Below are positions 46,174 through 57,798 of a stretch of 64,000 nucleotides of DNA, piece after piece. The notes under the pieces were generated by a model that did not search any database, was not told where the DNA came from, and saw only the letters and a program-made list of their open reading frames with translations. The first letter of the stretch is position 1. Every line of letters starts with the position of its first letter. Source of the stretch: Saposhnikovia divaricata (lineage: Eukaryota > Streptophyta > Magnoliopsida > Apiales > Apiaceae); contig CM071594.1 in NCBI GenBank assembly GCA_036435485.1, forward strand, positions 98,359,001 to 98,423,000, written 5' to 3'. Position numbers and translations under genes: made by a program.

Positions 46174-49100
46174 TTAAGACTGTTTCTTTTCTCTTGTTGG
46201 CATCACCCTTGATTTTTCTTCTTTGGCAGAGTTGGACTCAATCTGCATTTGGAGTTGCCTATAGAAGGCATCTTCTTCATCAACCTTTGAATTTAGCTTT
46301 TGTTGTAACCATCTCAGGTATTGAGAACTAGCCTTTGATAGTTGGTCTTCTAACCTGAAGAATCTCCTGTTACCATCTTCATCCATGAACTCCATCATCC
46401 AGAAGGGTTGAAGGTGGATTTTCTGTCCATTGTATGGGATCTTCATTTTCCTTGGTAGACTTGATGGTGAGTTCCATTCTCTCCTTATCTGTTCTATTCT
46501 GTCCAGTATCTCCCCTTTTGCTATCTTGGAGAACCCTGTGTATCTCTTGATTGCAGAGAACACTTTGGTTAAGGTCAGATAATTTTCTCCAAGAACCCTC
46601 TGTAGTGGCCATGTCCTTTCCTTTCCTCCCTTGTATACAAAGACCAATCTCTCAGGCAAATGTTTATATTTGTTAATTCCTCTTACTTCTGACAATTCAT
46701 CCAGATACAGATTCATGCCAGAGTATTCTTCAATATCTGCCTGATAGATAAAATCATCCTTGTTTTCCAAGATTGGCTGCTTGACAATAGCAGGTACCCT
46801 AGCAACTTGAATTGGTTCCTTTGAAGGTTGCTTCCTTGGTATCCTTTTCTTCTGTATAGGCTTCTGTTGAGGCTTCAGCAAGAATGAAGGAACGTCAATG
46901 GCATCAAGATTCATTGGTTCTTCTTTAGGTGCTATAGGATTACCATGGAAATTCACAGCTGGGTTGAATACTTTTACAGAAATAGGTTGTGATGAGCCAA
47001 CTGTTTCCTTGCTTTCAATTTCTGGAGAGACGGGCCTTCTTGCCTTTGATTTCACTCTCTTAGATTTGGATTTGGGGACTGATTTCACTTTCCTTTTGGA
47101 TTTGGGGACTTCCTCAGGTTCCCTCATTTCATCCTCTACCTCATCCATTAACTCCTGAGCCAGCCTGGCTTGCTTCTCATCTGAGTTTTCATATTGATTT
47201 TCTTCACTTGGATGAGCTTCCCTTAGAAGTTTGTAGGTCTCCTCTCTTTTTACTTTAACAAATCTAGGATGGCTGTTGGATATATTTAACACTCTTCCAT
47301 TCCTTATTATTACAGCCATCCAATCTCTTACACTCTTATTTGTCTTTTCCTTGAACTCTTTGATTGTCTTTCCCATTAGCTTCTCATCATCATCCTTGGG
47401 AAATGGAAAGTCCAATTGTAACTTGTTCTTCCCATTTGCCTTTGGTGGAGAGTAGGCTCTGGTTTTTATGTATGGTTCAAATTCTTTGACATAAGATGGT
47501 TCAACATCATAGAATATAGGAGCCACAATCTCTGGAGTGAGCACCTTCAGAATTGTAGTTGATATTGTTGGAGCTGAGGACTGATTAGAGAACAGAGTTG
47601 ATACCATTGATTCATTGATCATCCTTTCTGTTCTCATCATTATTTCATTTGCCTCCTTGTTGATCTTCTCTAATTCTTTAATTCTGGCTTGCCTCTCATC
47701 TTCTGAGATTTTTGACAAGTCAGGAACTGGAGGCACAGCCTTTTATTTCTTCACAGGGGAAGCCTCTATAGTAAACTCTTTTGGATTGACCACTATCATT
47801 GGCTGTTGCTCCCCCTCAATTTGTGCTATCTTGCTACTGGAAGCTGGAATTTGACTAGAAGTAGCTGCCTCTTCTACCTTTTTCTCCCCCTTTTTGTTAG
47901 CATCAAGGGCTGGAGGTGAGGCTGCAAGCAGCCTTTCCAGTAGCTCAGTCTGTTTGGCTTGAATGGCAATGAGTGTCTGCATTTGAAATTCCATACTATC
48001 CACTCTGGAGGAGAGATGCTGAAAAGATTTGGCCAGGCTATCTTCCTTCAATAATTTGCTAGTCAGCACCTTCTGAGTGGTAGTAGGGGCTAGTGCCTCA
48101 ATCCTGGCATCTAGTTCCACTTTCATCTCTCTAATTGCAGTTTGGACCTCCTCCTGTTGTGTTCTTTGAATGACCATGTGCATTTTGTGAAGTTTCAGGG
48201 AGTCCATTAATTGCTGAAGGACAGCCTTTCTCTATGGATCTGCATTTTGGTGCTCAGCCCTAGCAGATTGATATTGCTTCACAATCTCCACATTGAAGTC
48301 ACCAGCCACAGTGGCAGTAGAAAATAGCCAGTCTGGAGCATCTGCCACATTGACTTCTTCATTATTGGCTGTGTTGTCACTGTCATCACTGCCAAACTCT
48401 TCACTGTCAGCATCTGAAGGAAGAGTTGTCAAAGCTTCCTTTGCTCTTTGTAGAGATTATGAGGTGTGCACTAGGTGCATTGCCTCCTCTGCCTCCACAT
48501 TGCCCTGTTGTGCCATGACTTGATAGACAGAAACAGGATGCGTAAAGGTTTCAGGATCCAAAGAGATGGAGTCAATGATTGACTGATATTCTTGTCGAAA
48601 TTCCATCTCTTTAGAAGCTTCATTAACCTCCATTAACTCACTTGCAATGGCTGGATCTTCATGCCTTATTTCTCCTGTAGTCCCTTCTCTCCACTCATCT
48701 CTCTTTTCTTGCATCAGGGGCTCCCCCTGGCTCACACCTCTCACACCCTCACCTTCACCTCCAAAGGTGGAACTCTCTTGCTCTCCTTTTGCCTGACCTG
48801 AAGAAATGGTCAGCCTCTCATTATTTGCCTTTCCTTTTGCATGCTCACAAGGCAGCCTCTCACTCCCTTCCCTCAATCCTAAAAGTGTTTCAACTACTGA
48901 GAACTCCTCCACACTTGACACAGGAATGTCAGATATAGCAGTGGTAGAGTGAGTTATCAACGGATAAGGGATATCCGTTGATGGAGTAGTTATAGCTGTC
49001 AACGGATGGCTAGACATAGGCGCATCCGTTGATGGAGAAACACTTGTCAACGGATGAAGGATATCCGTTGATGAAGGAATGATAATATCCGTTGAAGTGA

Positions 49101-50628
49101 AAACCAACACTGAATCTGTGGAGATTGATTTTAAAGATGAGGCCACAGATGTTGTTGTGAATTCAGGAATGGAAGGTTGATGGCCCAACAAATCATCTAA
49201 AAGATGATAACCACCAATTGCAGAGTGGGGCTTCTCCAAGAATCTTAAAGATGGAGAATCAGGAATTGATGTAGATATCATATCCACATCCAGAGATGGA
49301 GTTGGTGATGGTTGATTGTAATGTGTATTGATTTGAAGGTTAAGATCAAGGGGCTGTGACTCCACATTTATTGAAGTCACATCAAACTGAATTTGAGAAG
49401 GTACAGTTTGCTGTACTGTGTGTGCACCCTGTGCTTCCCCTATGGTTTAAGATTTTACTCTTCTTTCATAGGTTTTTGAGAGAGGGCTAGTGTCCCTTAC
49501 CCTTTTGTGCAGAGTTTCTGTAGAACTAGTAGTCACACCCCGTTGAGAAGATGTAACTTGGGCTTGGCTATTTGGTGCACTTACCTCCTACCTTATTCTT
49601 AGGGCTTGCACCCTGTCCCTCACCACTCACTACCTCCTTCACACTCCCCTCAAGAGCTGTGGTAGTTTTTGCAACAGATGCTTTTTTTAGAAACACCTGA
49701 AGTTTGTCTCTTAGATTTTGGTTTGGAAACTTTTGTTTTAGTCACTTGGGTATAGGAGCCTGTTTGGTCACTACTATAGACTCCATTGTGACTGAGGAAG
49801 GCAAAGAAATTTGGGGGTTAGAGATAGGAGTTTCAAGGTTAGAAAGAGTTACCTGAACAATTGGTTTTACCAATTGTACTTCTGCATTGGAGTTCATTCG
49901 AATTAAATCACTTAAGACTCACTTCTCCTGAACAAAACATGTGAACTTGCTATCCGGGTTAGCAATGGATAGCTTATTCTCAGATACATGCAGTGCTAAG
50001 AGCATCAAAATCTAGAAAAATAGATATTCTTGCTCCTAGTTTCCTTTTTACCTAATTTTGCTGCTATCTCATACATGACTAGTGTGCCAAAGTTATAGAA
50101 TTTATCAGTCAGAAGCATATACAACATAACTAGCATGGAATGGGTAACAGCATCAAAGTTACTAATTTTGCCTGAAAAAGTTTTAATGAAGGCATCACAA
50201 AAATAACTCCATTATTTAACCATCCCTTTCCCAACAATTTTCCCTAAATTATCAGTACTAAGGGCATAATTTATGGAATTAAGCATGGAAACTATTTCAA
50301 CATCACTGGGTACTTTCAGACAGTTATTCTCAGGCAATTTTAAACAAGAAGTTATCACATCAGAGTTAACTACATAGTTTTTACCCTTTAGAGAAAAATC
50401 AATTGTACCGTCTGTGCCATTGAACTCAGCAGATGCCCACACCTCTTCGATTACCTCGTGGATTAGAGGAGTGGTGGCAGTCATAGCATACGAAAGTTTA
50501 CAGTTCTTCACAAAATTCATCATGGTGTGATAAGCTTCTGGGGCATTCACTGTATCGACATAGGCCGCGAAATTGTTCTTCTCATAGGTGAACCCAGTGG
50601 AAGACATCACCTTAACAATAGGCGCCAT
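46174..50628 (-). pseudogene. Third ORF of SIRE-A1, about 1,485 codons
   Basis: One long frame after pol, from ATG 50628 (MAPIVKVMSSTGF) to the stop at 46174. Order: a folded N-terminal domain (about 140 aa, with FAAYVDTV, MMNFVKNCKLSYAMTATTPL and KNYVVNSDVITSCLKLPE); a degraded stretch 50211-49390 with shifts; a Ser/Thr/Pro segment with seven CAACGGAT copies (49094-48958); an acidic part; a coiled coil (48207-47900); a Lys-rich linker; and a C-terminal region with VFVYKGGKERTWPLQRV. Stops: TAA 50212, TAA 48457, TAG 48232 (shared with SIRE-A2), TAA 47743. The N-terminal domain resembles a family common beside copia pol genes in asterid genomes (from memory). Sireviruses often carry an envelope-like ORF here, but I see no signal peptide or transmembrane helix. 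Confidence 0.75.
48958..49094. repeat. CAACGGAT cluster in third ORF
   Basis: Seven exact copies in 137 bp (48958, 48973, 49000, 49024, 49048, 49063, 49087), alternating in orientation so that neighbours can pair as hairpins. Confidence 0.95.
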
Positions 50629-51135
50629 TGAAGAGTTTGAACTTTTGTTGTAGAGAATTTTTGTGAAGAAGATGTAGTTTACTTAAGAGAATCTTGAAAG
50701 TCGATAAAAGTGAGATGTGAGAGCACAAGACAGCCTTTTATACTTTTCAAGAATTGAAAATGAAATAATTAAAAGTAATTACCCATTGGTCAAAAGTAAC
50801 TGTCAAATAATAAAAGAAAATAAATATAACCAGTCCTATATAGATACACGTTTACCAACGATTATATTTAAAAGAAAATATGTATATCAACGGATATGAA
50901 ATGAACGGTTGAGAAACAGTTTATCCGTTGATGACGTGGATAAGCTGTTATCCGTTGATATACAAAAATCTAGGAATGTGTTTATGCTATCAACGGGTAA
51001 AAGGATATCCGTTGATAAGATAATTTTGCCTTGGACAAAAATTCTGAAGAAAATTTTTTCTGAGAGTTTTTAATTCTCAAGTAAATAAAAACACATTCCT
51101 AGCTGCAATGCAGTAAAATCAAATATCACTAGGAA
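50629..51135 (-). other. Spacer between pol and third ORF of SIRE-A1
   Basis: No gene. Holds four exact CAACGGAT copies (50888, 50923, 50950, 51007) and variants (AACGGTTG, CAACGGGT). If the third ORF has its own promoter, it would be here. Confidence 0.6.
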
Positions 51136-52749
51136 TTATGACAAGTTAAGCATACTTAGCTCACCTACCAATCTTGTGAATGTGGATTCATCAAGAGGCT
51201 TGGTGAAGATATCTGCAAGCTGCATTTCACTTGGCACAAAGTGCATTTCTACTGTACCATTCATCACATGTTCTCTAATGAAGTGGTATTTGATGTCAAT
51301 GTGCTTGGTTCTCGAATGTTGCACTGGATTCCCTGTGATGGCAATAGCACTTGTGTTGTCACAGAAAATTGGAATCTTCTCAACTTTTAGACCATAGTCA
51401 ATGAGTTGATTTCTCATCCATAGAATCTGTGCACAACAGCTTCCAGCAGCAATGTACTCAGCTTCAGCTGTAGAAGTGGAGACTGAGTTCTGTTTCTTAC
51501 TGAACCATGAAACAAGCCTGTTTCCTAGAAATTGACAGGAACCTGTAGTACTTTTCCTATCAACTCTGCAACCTGCATAATCTGCATCTGAATAGCCAGT
51601 TAGATCAAAACCAGATTCTCTTGGGTACCAAATGCCAAGGTTTGGTGTTCCCTTGAGATACCTGAAAATTCTTTTAATAGCTATTAAGTGAGACTCTCTA
51701 GGGTCAGCTTGAAATCTAGCACAAAGACAAGTAGAAAACATTATATCAGGTCTACTAGATGTTAGGTATAGAAGTGAACCTACAATGCCTCTATAGCTTG
51801 AGATGTCCACAGACTTTTCCTTAGTATTCAACTCAAGCTTAGTTGCAGTGACCATAGGTGTTTTTGCAGAGGTACAATCCATTAAGTCAAATTTCTTTAA
51901 GAGATCATAAATATATTTTGTTTGACTTATGAAAATGCCCTCATTAACTTGCTTTACTTTTAGGCCAAGAAAGTAAGTTAATTCACCCATCATGCTCATT
52001 TCATACCTACTTTGCATAAGTTTGGCAAACCTTTTGCAAAGCTTCTCATCTGTAGACCTAAAAATAATATCATCTACATAGATTTGGACAAGTATTGAAG
52101 AGCCATTGATATTCCTATGAAATAGGGTTTTATCTACTGTACCTCTAGTGAAGTGGTTCTCCAAAAGAAATTGAGATAAAGTGTCATACCAGGCTCTTGG
52201 TGATTGCTTCAAACCATAAAGTGCTTTCATGAGAAGATATACATATTCTGGAAATTCTGGATCCTCAAAGCCAGGAGGTTGATGGACATAGACCTCTTCT
52301 TCCAGTTCCCCATTTAGAAAGGCACTTTTGACATCCATCTGATAGACTTTGAAATTGGCATGTGCTGCATAGGCTAGAAAGATTCTTATTGCCTCAAGTC
52401 TTGCCACTGGAGAAAAAGTTTCATCAAAATCTATCCCTTCTTCTTGAGAATAGCCCTTTGCCACTAATCTTGCTTTATTCCTCACAATTATGCCATTTTC
52501 ATCTGTCTTATTCTTGAGAACCCATTTAGTACCTATGACACTTCTATCATCAGGTTTGGGCATAAGTTTCCATAATTTATTTCTTTCAAATTGGTTTAGC
52601 TCTTCTTGCATTGGTAAGACCCAATCTGGATCTAGAAGGGCATCTTCCACTCTCTTAGGTTCCTCTTGAGACAGGATGCTACTATATAGACATTCTGCTT
52701 GAATGGCCCTTCTAGTTTGGACTCTTGAATTTGATTCACCAATGATTAA
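51136..52749 (-). pseudogene. pol: Reverse transcriptase and RNase H of SIRE-A1
   Basis: A 504-codon stretch (52650-51136) is open and looks intact. RT shows GTKWVLKNKTDENG, ARLVAKGYSQEEGIDF, VYQMDVKSAFLNGELEEEVY, ALYGLKQSPRAWYD and the catalytic YVDD. RNase H shows GYSDADYAGC, STAEAEYIAAG and the ending QLADIFTKPL. The sequence is typical of the SIRE lineage. It is in frame with the integrase part but cut off from it by TAG at 52750-52752, where SIRE-B2 has Glu. One substitution, IIFRSTDE instead of IIFGSTDE, lies just after the catalytic motif and may weaken the enzyme. Confidence 0.9.
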
Positions 52750-54400
52750 CTAAAATGGATGATCTCTACTCCATTTTCTTGCAGGTGGAAGGTTTGATCT
52801 TGATGAGGTTGCTTCATTTCCATGAGCATGATCAGGTTGATTTAGCATTGAATTTTGACCTTGAGAAACTCCCCCTGAGTTTGTTGTCCTTGCTGAATTA
52901 TGAAGTTGACTGTCAATGGATGCATCATTTTGCCTGTCGACGGATGCTTGAGAATCTCTGTCAACGGATGCATCTCTAATATTGTCAACGGATGCTCGAG
53001 GATGACTGTCAACGGATGCTTCATTTCCAGTGTAAACATCACTTCTAGTTGGTACAACAACTCTTGGTGGATCTCTGTGGTCATGATCTTCATCTTCCTC
53101 ATCATCATAATAGTACATTCTTCCTTCACCTTCATTCTCAAATTCCAACTTTTCATGGGAGCCTTCATCATTTAGGCCTAGAATCTTTTGATCATCAAAC
53201 ACAACATGTACAGATTCCATAACAATGTTGGTTCTTAGATTGTAGACTTTGTAGGCTTTCCCTGCTGCATATCCAACGAAAATAGCTTCATCTGCCTTTG
53301 CTTCAAATTTGCCCAAGTTATCTCCATGATTCCTTAGCACAAAACACTTACATCCAAAGACATGAAGGAAAGCTAAAGTTGGTTTCTTGTTGGTTAACAA
53401 CTGATAAGGAGTCATTCCTCTAGCTTGATTGACCAAGGAAATATTCTGAGTAAAGCATGCAGTGTTGACAGCTTCAGCCCAGAAATATGTTGGTAACCTT
53501 GATTCACTTAACATTGTTCTAGCTGCTTCAATGAGAGTTCTGTTTTTCCTTTCAACAACCCCATTTTGTTGAGGTGTTCTGGCAGCAGAAAACTCATGGA
53601 CAATTCCATTCTCTTCACAGAAAATCTTCATTGTGGAATTCTTGAATTCAGTACCATTGTCACTCCTGATTCTTTGTACTCTGTCTTCAGAACCATTGTT
53701 TAGTATACTGAGGTGATTGATAATGATTTCACTTGCATAATCCTTGGAGTGCATGAAGAGGCTTAACAATGGATGACTCTGTCTTGCTTTTGAACGATGA
53801 TTTCTTTTGTTTCCCTAATTGGCAGGCATCACATAGCCCATCTTTGACAAACTCCAAATGAGGGATTCCTCTAGCAAGATCCTTTCTTACCAAATCATTC
53901 ATAACTTTAAAATTCAAATATGACAGCTTCTTATGCCATAGCCAACTCTCATCCTTACTTGCTTTGCTGAAGAGACAAGTAATGGATTCTGAGCATGCTG
54001 AATTGAAGTCAGCTATGTAAACATTTCCTTTTCTAAAGCATGTAAATACCACATTGTTGTCTTCCTTGGAAGAAACAACACAGGCTTCTTTTGTGAACTT
54101 TACTTCATAGTCTTTGTCACAAATCTGATTGACACTCAGCAAATTATGCTTCAAACCTTCAACTAAAGCCACTTCTTCAATGATGACATTGTCTTTTGAA
54201 ATCAGGCCATATCCCTTAGTATATCCTTTGCTATCATCTCCAAAGGTAATTCTAGGGCCAGCTCCTTCCTTGAACTCTGTGAGCAGGGCTGAATCTCCTG
54301 TCATGTGCCTAGAGCATCCACTGTCTAGGTACCATAGATTCCTTCTGTTTCCCTGCACACATTTCAAAAACAAATCAAGTTGATTTTGGTACCCAAGCTT
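52750..54400 (-). pseudogene. pol: Protease and integrase of SIRE-A1
   Basis: Protease/pre-integrase part: NLWYLDSGCSRHMTGDSALL, then WLWHKKLSYLNFKVMNDLV, and the HHCC-like end DGLCDACQLGKQKKSSFKSK. Integrase core: RSDNGTEF and PQQNGVVERKN (second Asp and the Glu of the DDE triad). Between them, near 53750, about 100 bp are missing relative to SIRE-B2, with a frame change; the first catalytic Asp (in LHMVLFG...IDDFS of SIRE-B2, itself changed there to Val) is lost. The C-terminal part contains repeated ASVD units encoded by CAACGGAT copies (52962, 52986, 53010). Ends at TAG 52750. Confidence 0.85.
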
Positions 54401-56722
54401 CCTTGGGTCCTTTCTTGTTAGCCTTTGACTTTGCACTCTTAGCATTCTTCAACTTAGGTGTAGATGCTTGAGTGATGGGGTTTGATAAATGCTCATTTGC
54501 ATGAATATTTGATGCATGCATTTGTGGAAAATTGGCATACATATTATTCATGCTAGGAATGCTCCATGACATTTGTGGCACATTCACAGATTGAAAATAA
54601 GGATTAGACACATATGGCATGTTCACATATGGATTTGAAAAACTAGCATTTTGATACAAACCAGGCATAACAGGCATTGTAGGCATACATGGTACTGTTT
54701 GAGGTACATGAACAGGAGCCTTGTTAACAATCTTGCAATTAGAAGATAGGTGATTGACACTATTACAATTACTACAAGTTTTCCTAGGAGAAAACTTGTT
54801 AGGAGAATAATTGTTTTTCTTGTTGATGCATATCTTACCATTTCTGTTCTTTTTCTTTTTACCCTCAATTTCTACCTTTTCATTATCTGATTTACCAACA
54901 GCCTTTTTGTTATGTAAATCACCTGCCTTAGCCTTCCCACTAGATTTGGTTTTGCTACTCTCACCACTAACAAAGTTCTTGTTGACTGGACCATACTTGA
55001 TATCCAGTTTCCTGAGTTCCTTCTTACTAACAAACTTTTTGTTAGTCGACGGATACCTCTCATCCGTTGATGGTTCATCTGTCAGCGGATGATCACTATC
55101 CGTTGATTCACAAATAGTCTCTAGATCCTCAAGGCCAGGTTCTAGCTCCTTTTTCTTTTGAGTCCAGGTATCCTTCACAAATGATTCTATTCCCTGGACT
55201 TCTATTATGTTTTGAGAAATATTCCTACAACTTTGAAATTTAGCAATTATCCCTTGTTCTTTTTCAAGCCGGTCTTTTAAAATTAGTTCTCTTTTTAATA
55301 CATCTTCAAGTTCACTTTTAGCATTATTGCAATCAACTCTCATTTTCTCAAATTCTAGAAATTGAGCTTCTAGAGCAGCATTTCTATCACTTAAAAACAT
55401 ATTAGACTCTTTAATATTATTGTTCTCTTTAGTAAGTGATTTAAGGGTAACACTTAAGTGATATAGTTCAGCAGACATTTCATCTATAACACTATTGCAT
55501 TCCTCTTTGTTGAGCTCAGAGAGATTAGTAGAAAATACCTGATTGCTAGCTGAACTTGCTTCCTGCTCTCAACAGCCCAGTCATACTCTTGGGCTAAGAA
55601 TGCCTTTCCTTTCTGCCTGAGAAGATCAAAATATTTCTTCTTGTAGTCAACAGTCTTAGTTGACTTTCCCTTGTTCTTAGATCTAGGTTTCCTACATTCA
55701 CTTATCATGTGACCAGCAATTCCACAATTGTAGCATTTAATTTTGGATTTATCCACATAGTTGCTTGTGGAAAAATCCTTGTTAAATGGCTTGGCCACCC
55801 CAGAGTTTCTCTTGAATTTCAGCTTAGAGAATCTCCTAGATAGAAAAGCTAAGTGCTCATCTATTTCATCCAATTCATCCTGCTGAAGGACATTTAATTC
55901 CTCAGACACCTTTTCCTTGCTCCTGCTTGATTCTGCTCTACCTTTACAAACCTCCCTGTTTGGTGTAGAACTAGCAGCTTCTGTCCTTTCCTCCTTCTGC
56001 TCCAAGTTGGCAACAAGTGCAACTGACCCACTTTTCTTTTGAGACTTCTCAATCTCTTCATCCTGCTCCATTTCCAGCTCATATGTCTTTAAAGTTCCAT
56101 AGAGCCTTTCAAGAGTAAATGTCTTGTACTCTTGAGTGTTTCTTAGAGAAACAGTCATTGGCTTCCATTCCTTGGGCAGTGATCTCAGAAATTTGAGATT
56201 AGAATCTTTAACTTGATAGATTCTTCCATACAGTTTCAAACCATTTAGTAGCTTTTGAAATATACTAAATGTATCATTCAATGTTTCTCCACTCTTAAAG
56301 TGGAAATGTTCATACTGTTGGATTAGTAGTTGCATCTTGTTTTCCCTCACCTGTTATGTTCCTTCACAAAGGGTTTGAACAGTGTCCCATACTTCCTTGC
56401 AGGTAGTACAGTTAATAACATTGTCAACCATGTCTGTTTCTAGACCATTGAACAGTATATTCATGGCCTTTTTGTCTTTGTGGACTTCTACAATATCTTC
56501 AAGACTCCATTCAGAAACAGGTTTGGGAATGAGAGTGTCAGGCACATCTTCAGCCAGGCCAACTCTTGTTGGAGTCTTCATTAGAACATGAGGACCCTTG
56601 TCAATGCAATCCACAAAACCCTCATCAATAGACAAGAGATGTAGACGCATTTTTACTTTCCAGTGAAAGTAATTCTCTCTATCAAGAACTGGAATCTTTA
56701 CTCCATAATCCTTCTTAGACAT
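54375..56722 (-). pseudogene. gag: gag of SIRE-A1
   Basis: Starts at ATG 56722 (MSKKDYGVKIPVLDRENY), the same start seen in SIRE-A2 at 24149. An upstream in-frame TTG at 56752 is not a likely start. Domains: N-terminal capsid region with YFHWKVKMRLHL; UBN2-like region; zinc knuckle CYNCGIAGHMISEC near 55735-55695; coiled coil (55478-55150); second knuckle CSNCNSVNHLSSNC near 54780-54740; Met/Pro/Asn-rich linker; end EAWVPKST-stop at 54375. Breaks: TAA at 56354 in place of a Glu codon, and a one-base frameshift near 55565. Pol follows in the +1 frame. Confidence 0.9.
55046..55105. repeat. CAACGGAT cluster in gag
   Basis: Exact copies at 55062 and 55098, plus one-base variants (CGACGGAT at 55047, CAGCGGAT at 55083). 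They encode acidic PSTDE and HPLTDE units not found in the SIRE-B gag. Confidence 0.9.
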
Positions 56723-56767
56723 GTTGGAAATGTGTTGATCTTTAAACTTCAAATATGTTAGAAGCTT

Positions 56768-56779
56768 GCTCTGATACCA
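56768..56779 (-). promoter_or_regulatory. Primer-binding site of SIRE-A1 (initiator tRNA-Met)
   Basis: TGGTATCAGAGC on the minus strand, two bases inside the 5' LTR. Confidence 0.9.
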
Positions 56780-56781
56780 AT

Positions 56782-57793
56782 TGTTATTCCCAGATTACAC
56801 ACTTGTATAATTGTAGAGGGGGGTTGAATACAATTCTTGATATTTATAAATTTCTGATAAGAACTCCAGAAATCTATACTTAGATAATTGCTGTAGAAAG
56901 ATTAATGCACAAACACATAAAAATCAGGTGGTTAAATGCACCACCTGAAGCTTTTATTCGAAGAAAACTCTGTGATACAAAAGTACACAGCTTCTGTTTT
57001 ACAACTCTTTGCTTTCTAAGGATATTCAACAAAAACCCTAAGCAAATGTATCTGTTTTCTTAGCTTTTCAAAGAGTTGCTACCCTTGGTTATAAATCCCA
57101 AGTTTTACAAGTACTACTGGAATAAGATAATATTAATCTAATTCTAGTTGACTTGCTACTACACTCCAAATACACATGTTGCCGAAAGGTTGTCCTTGTG
57201 AACAGACATGTCTCCTGCACCTTTCTTGTATTCATAGTGTAAACGGAATGCTTCTTTCTTCTGTGTTTCCAAAGTATGGCTTCCATACTGCTTTTTGTAT
57301 CTACTATCAACCCATGTGAGCTGTCAGTCAAACCTGTCCTTATCAACTGCTAATCCCCAGCTTAGCATAGAAGAAAGTGTCAATGATTATCCGTTGATAT
57401 TGTACACTGACATCCGTTGATGATATATTGAGCTGTATCCGTTGATATTGAGACTTGAGCTGTATCCGTTGATAGAGTGGATTTGAGTTGTATCCGTTGA
57501 TAGAGTTTTGTCTTCATCTGTTGATACACTTTTACTTAGACAGAATTACATAGCATAGCTTATTTACAGTTGGCTACCCTATTCTGCCTATCCATTGATG
57601 GTCAACATGACTGTGGATTAAAACACTATCAACCGATAACATAGAGATACTGCAGTATGCTACAAAAACCTCATCCGTTGATGAGCTACCTATCAACGGA
57701 TAGAGTTATAAATCCTCATCCGTTGACAGCTACAAAACCTTATACAATTTGATTGATTGTGAAGTTATCATCAAATACAACATATTCCTAACA
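56782..57793 (-). repeat. SIRE-A1 5' LTR
   Basis: Same ends as the 3' LTR. Eight exact CAACGGAT copies at 57389, 57412, 57437, 57464, 57492, 57673, 57694 and 57718. All eight sites are kept in both LTRs although the LTRs differ elsewhere. Confidence 0.95.
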
Positions 57794-57798
57794 ATCTG

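Larger units (their letters stand above)
44989..57793 (-). mobile_element. SIRE-A1: complete-length SIRE-type Ty1/copia element
   Basis: A 12,805-bp element with LTRs at 44989-46001 and 56782-57793 and ATCTG target duplications (44984-44988, 57794-57798). It is inserted in the RNase H domain of SIRE-B2. Minus-strand order: 5' LTR, tRNA-Met primer site, gag, pol, 500-bp spacer, third ORF, polypurine tract, 3' LTR. By eye the LTRs differ at only about a dozen positions, so insertion is recent. gag, integrase, pol and the third ORF all carry breaks, so it probably moved with help from a partner. Confidence 0.95.

Noticed and set aside
48958..49094. CRISPR-like array from regularly repeated short motifs
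   Set aside because: Repeats are 8-10 bp in both orientations with uneven spacing, in a plant retrotransposon coding region; no CRISPR features.
46174..50628. Calling the third ORF an envelope gene
   Set aside because: The position fits Sirevirus envelope-like ORFs, but I see no signal peptide, transmembrane helix or fusion motif, so I left the function open.
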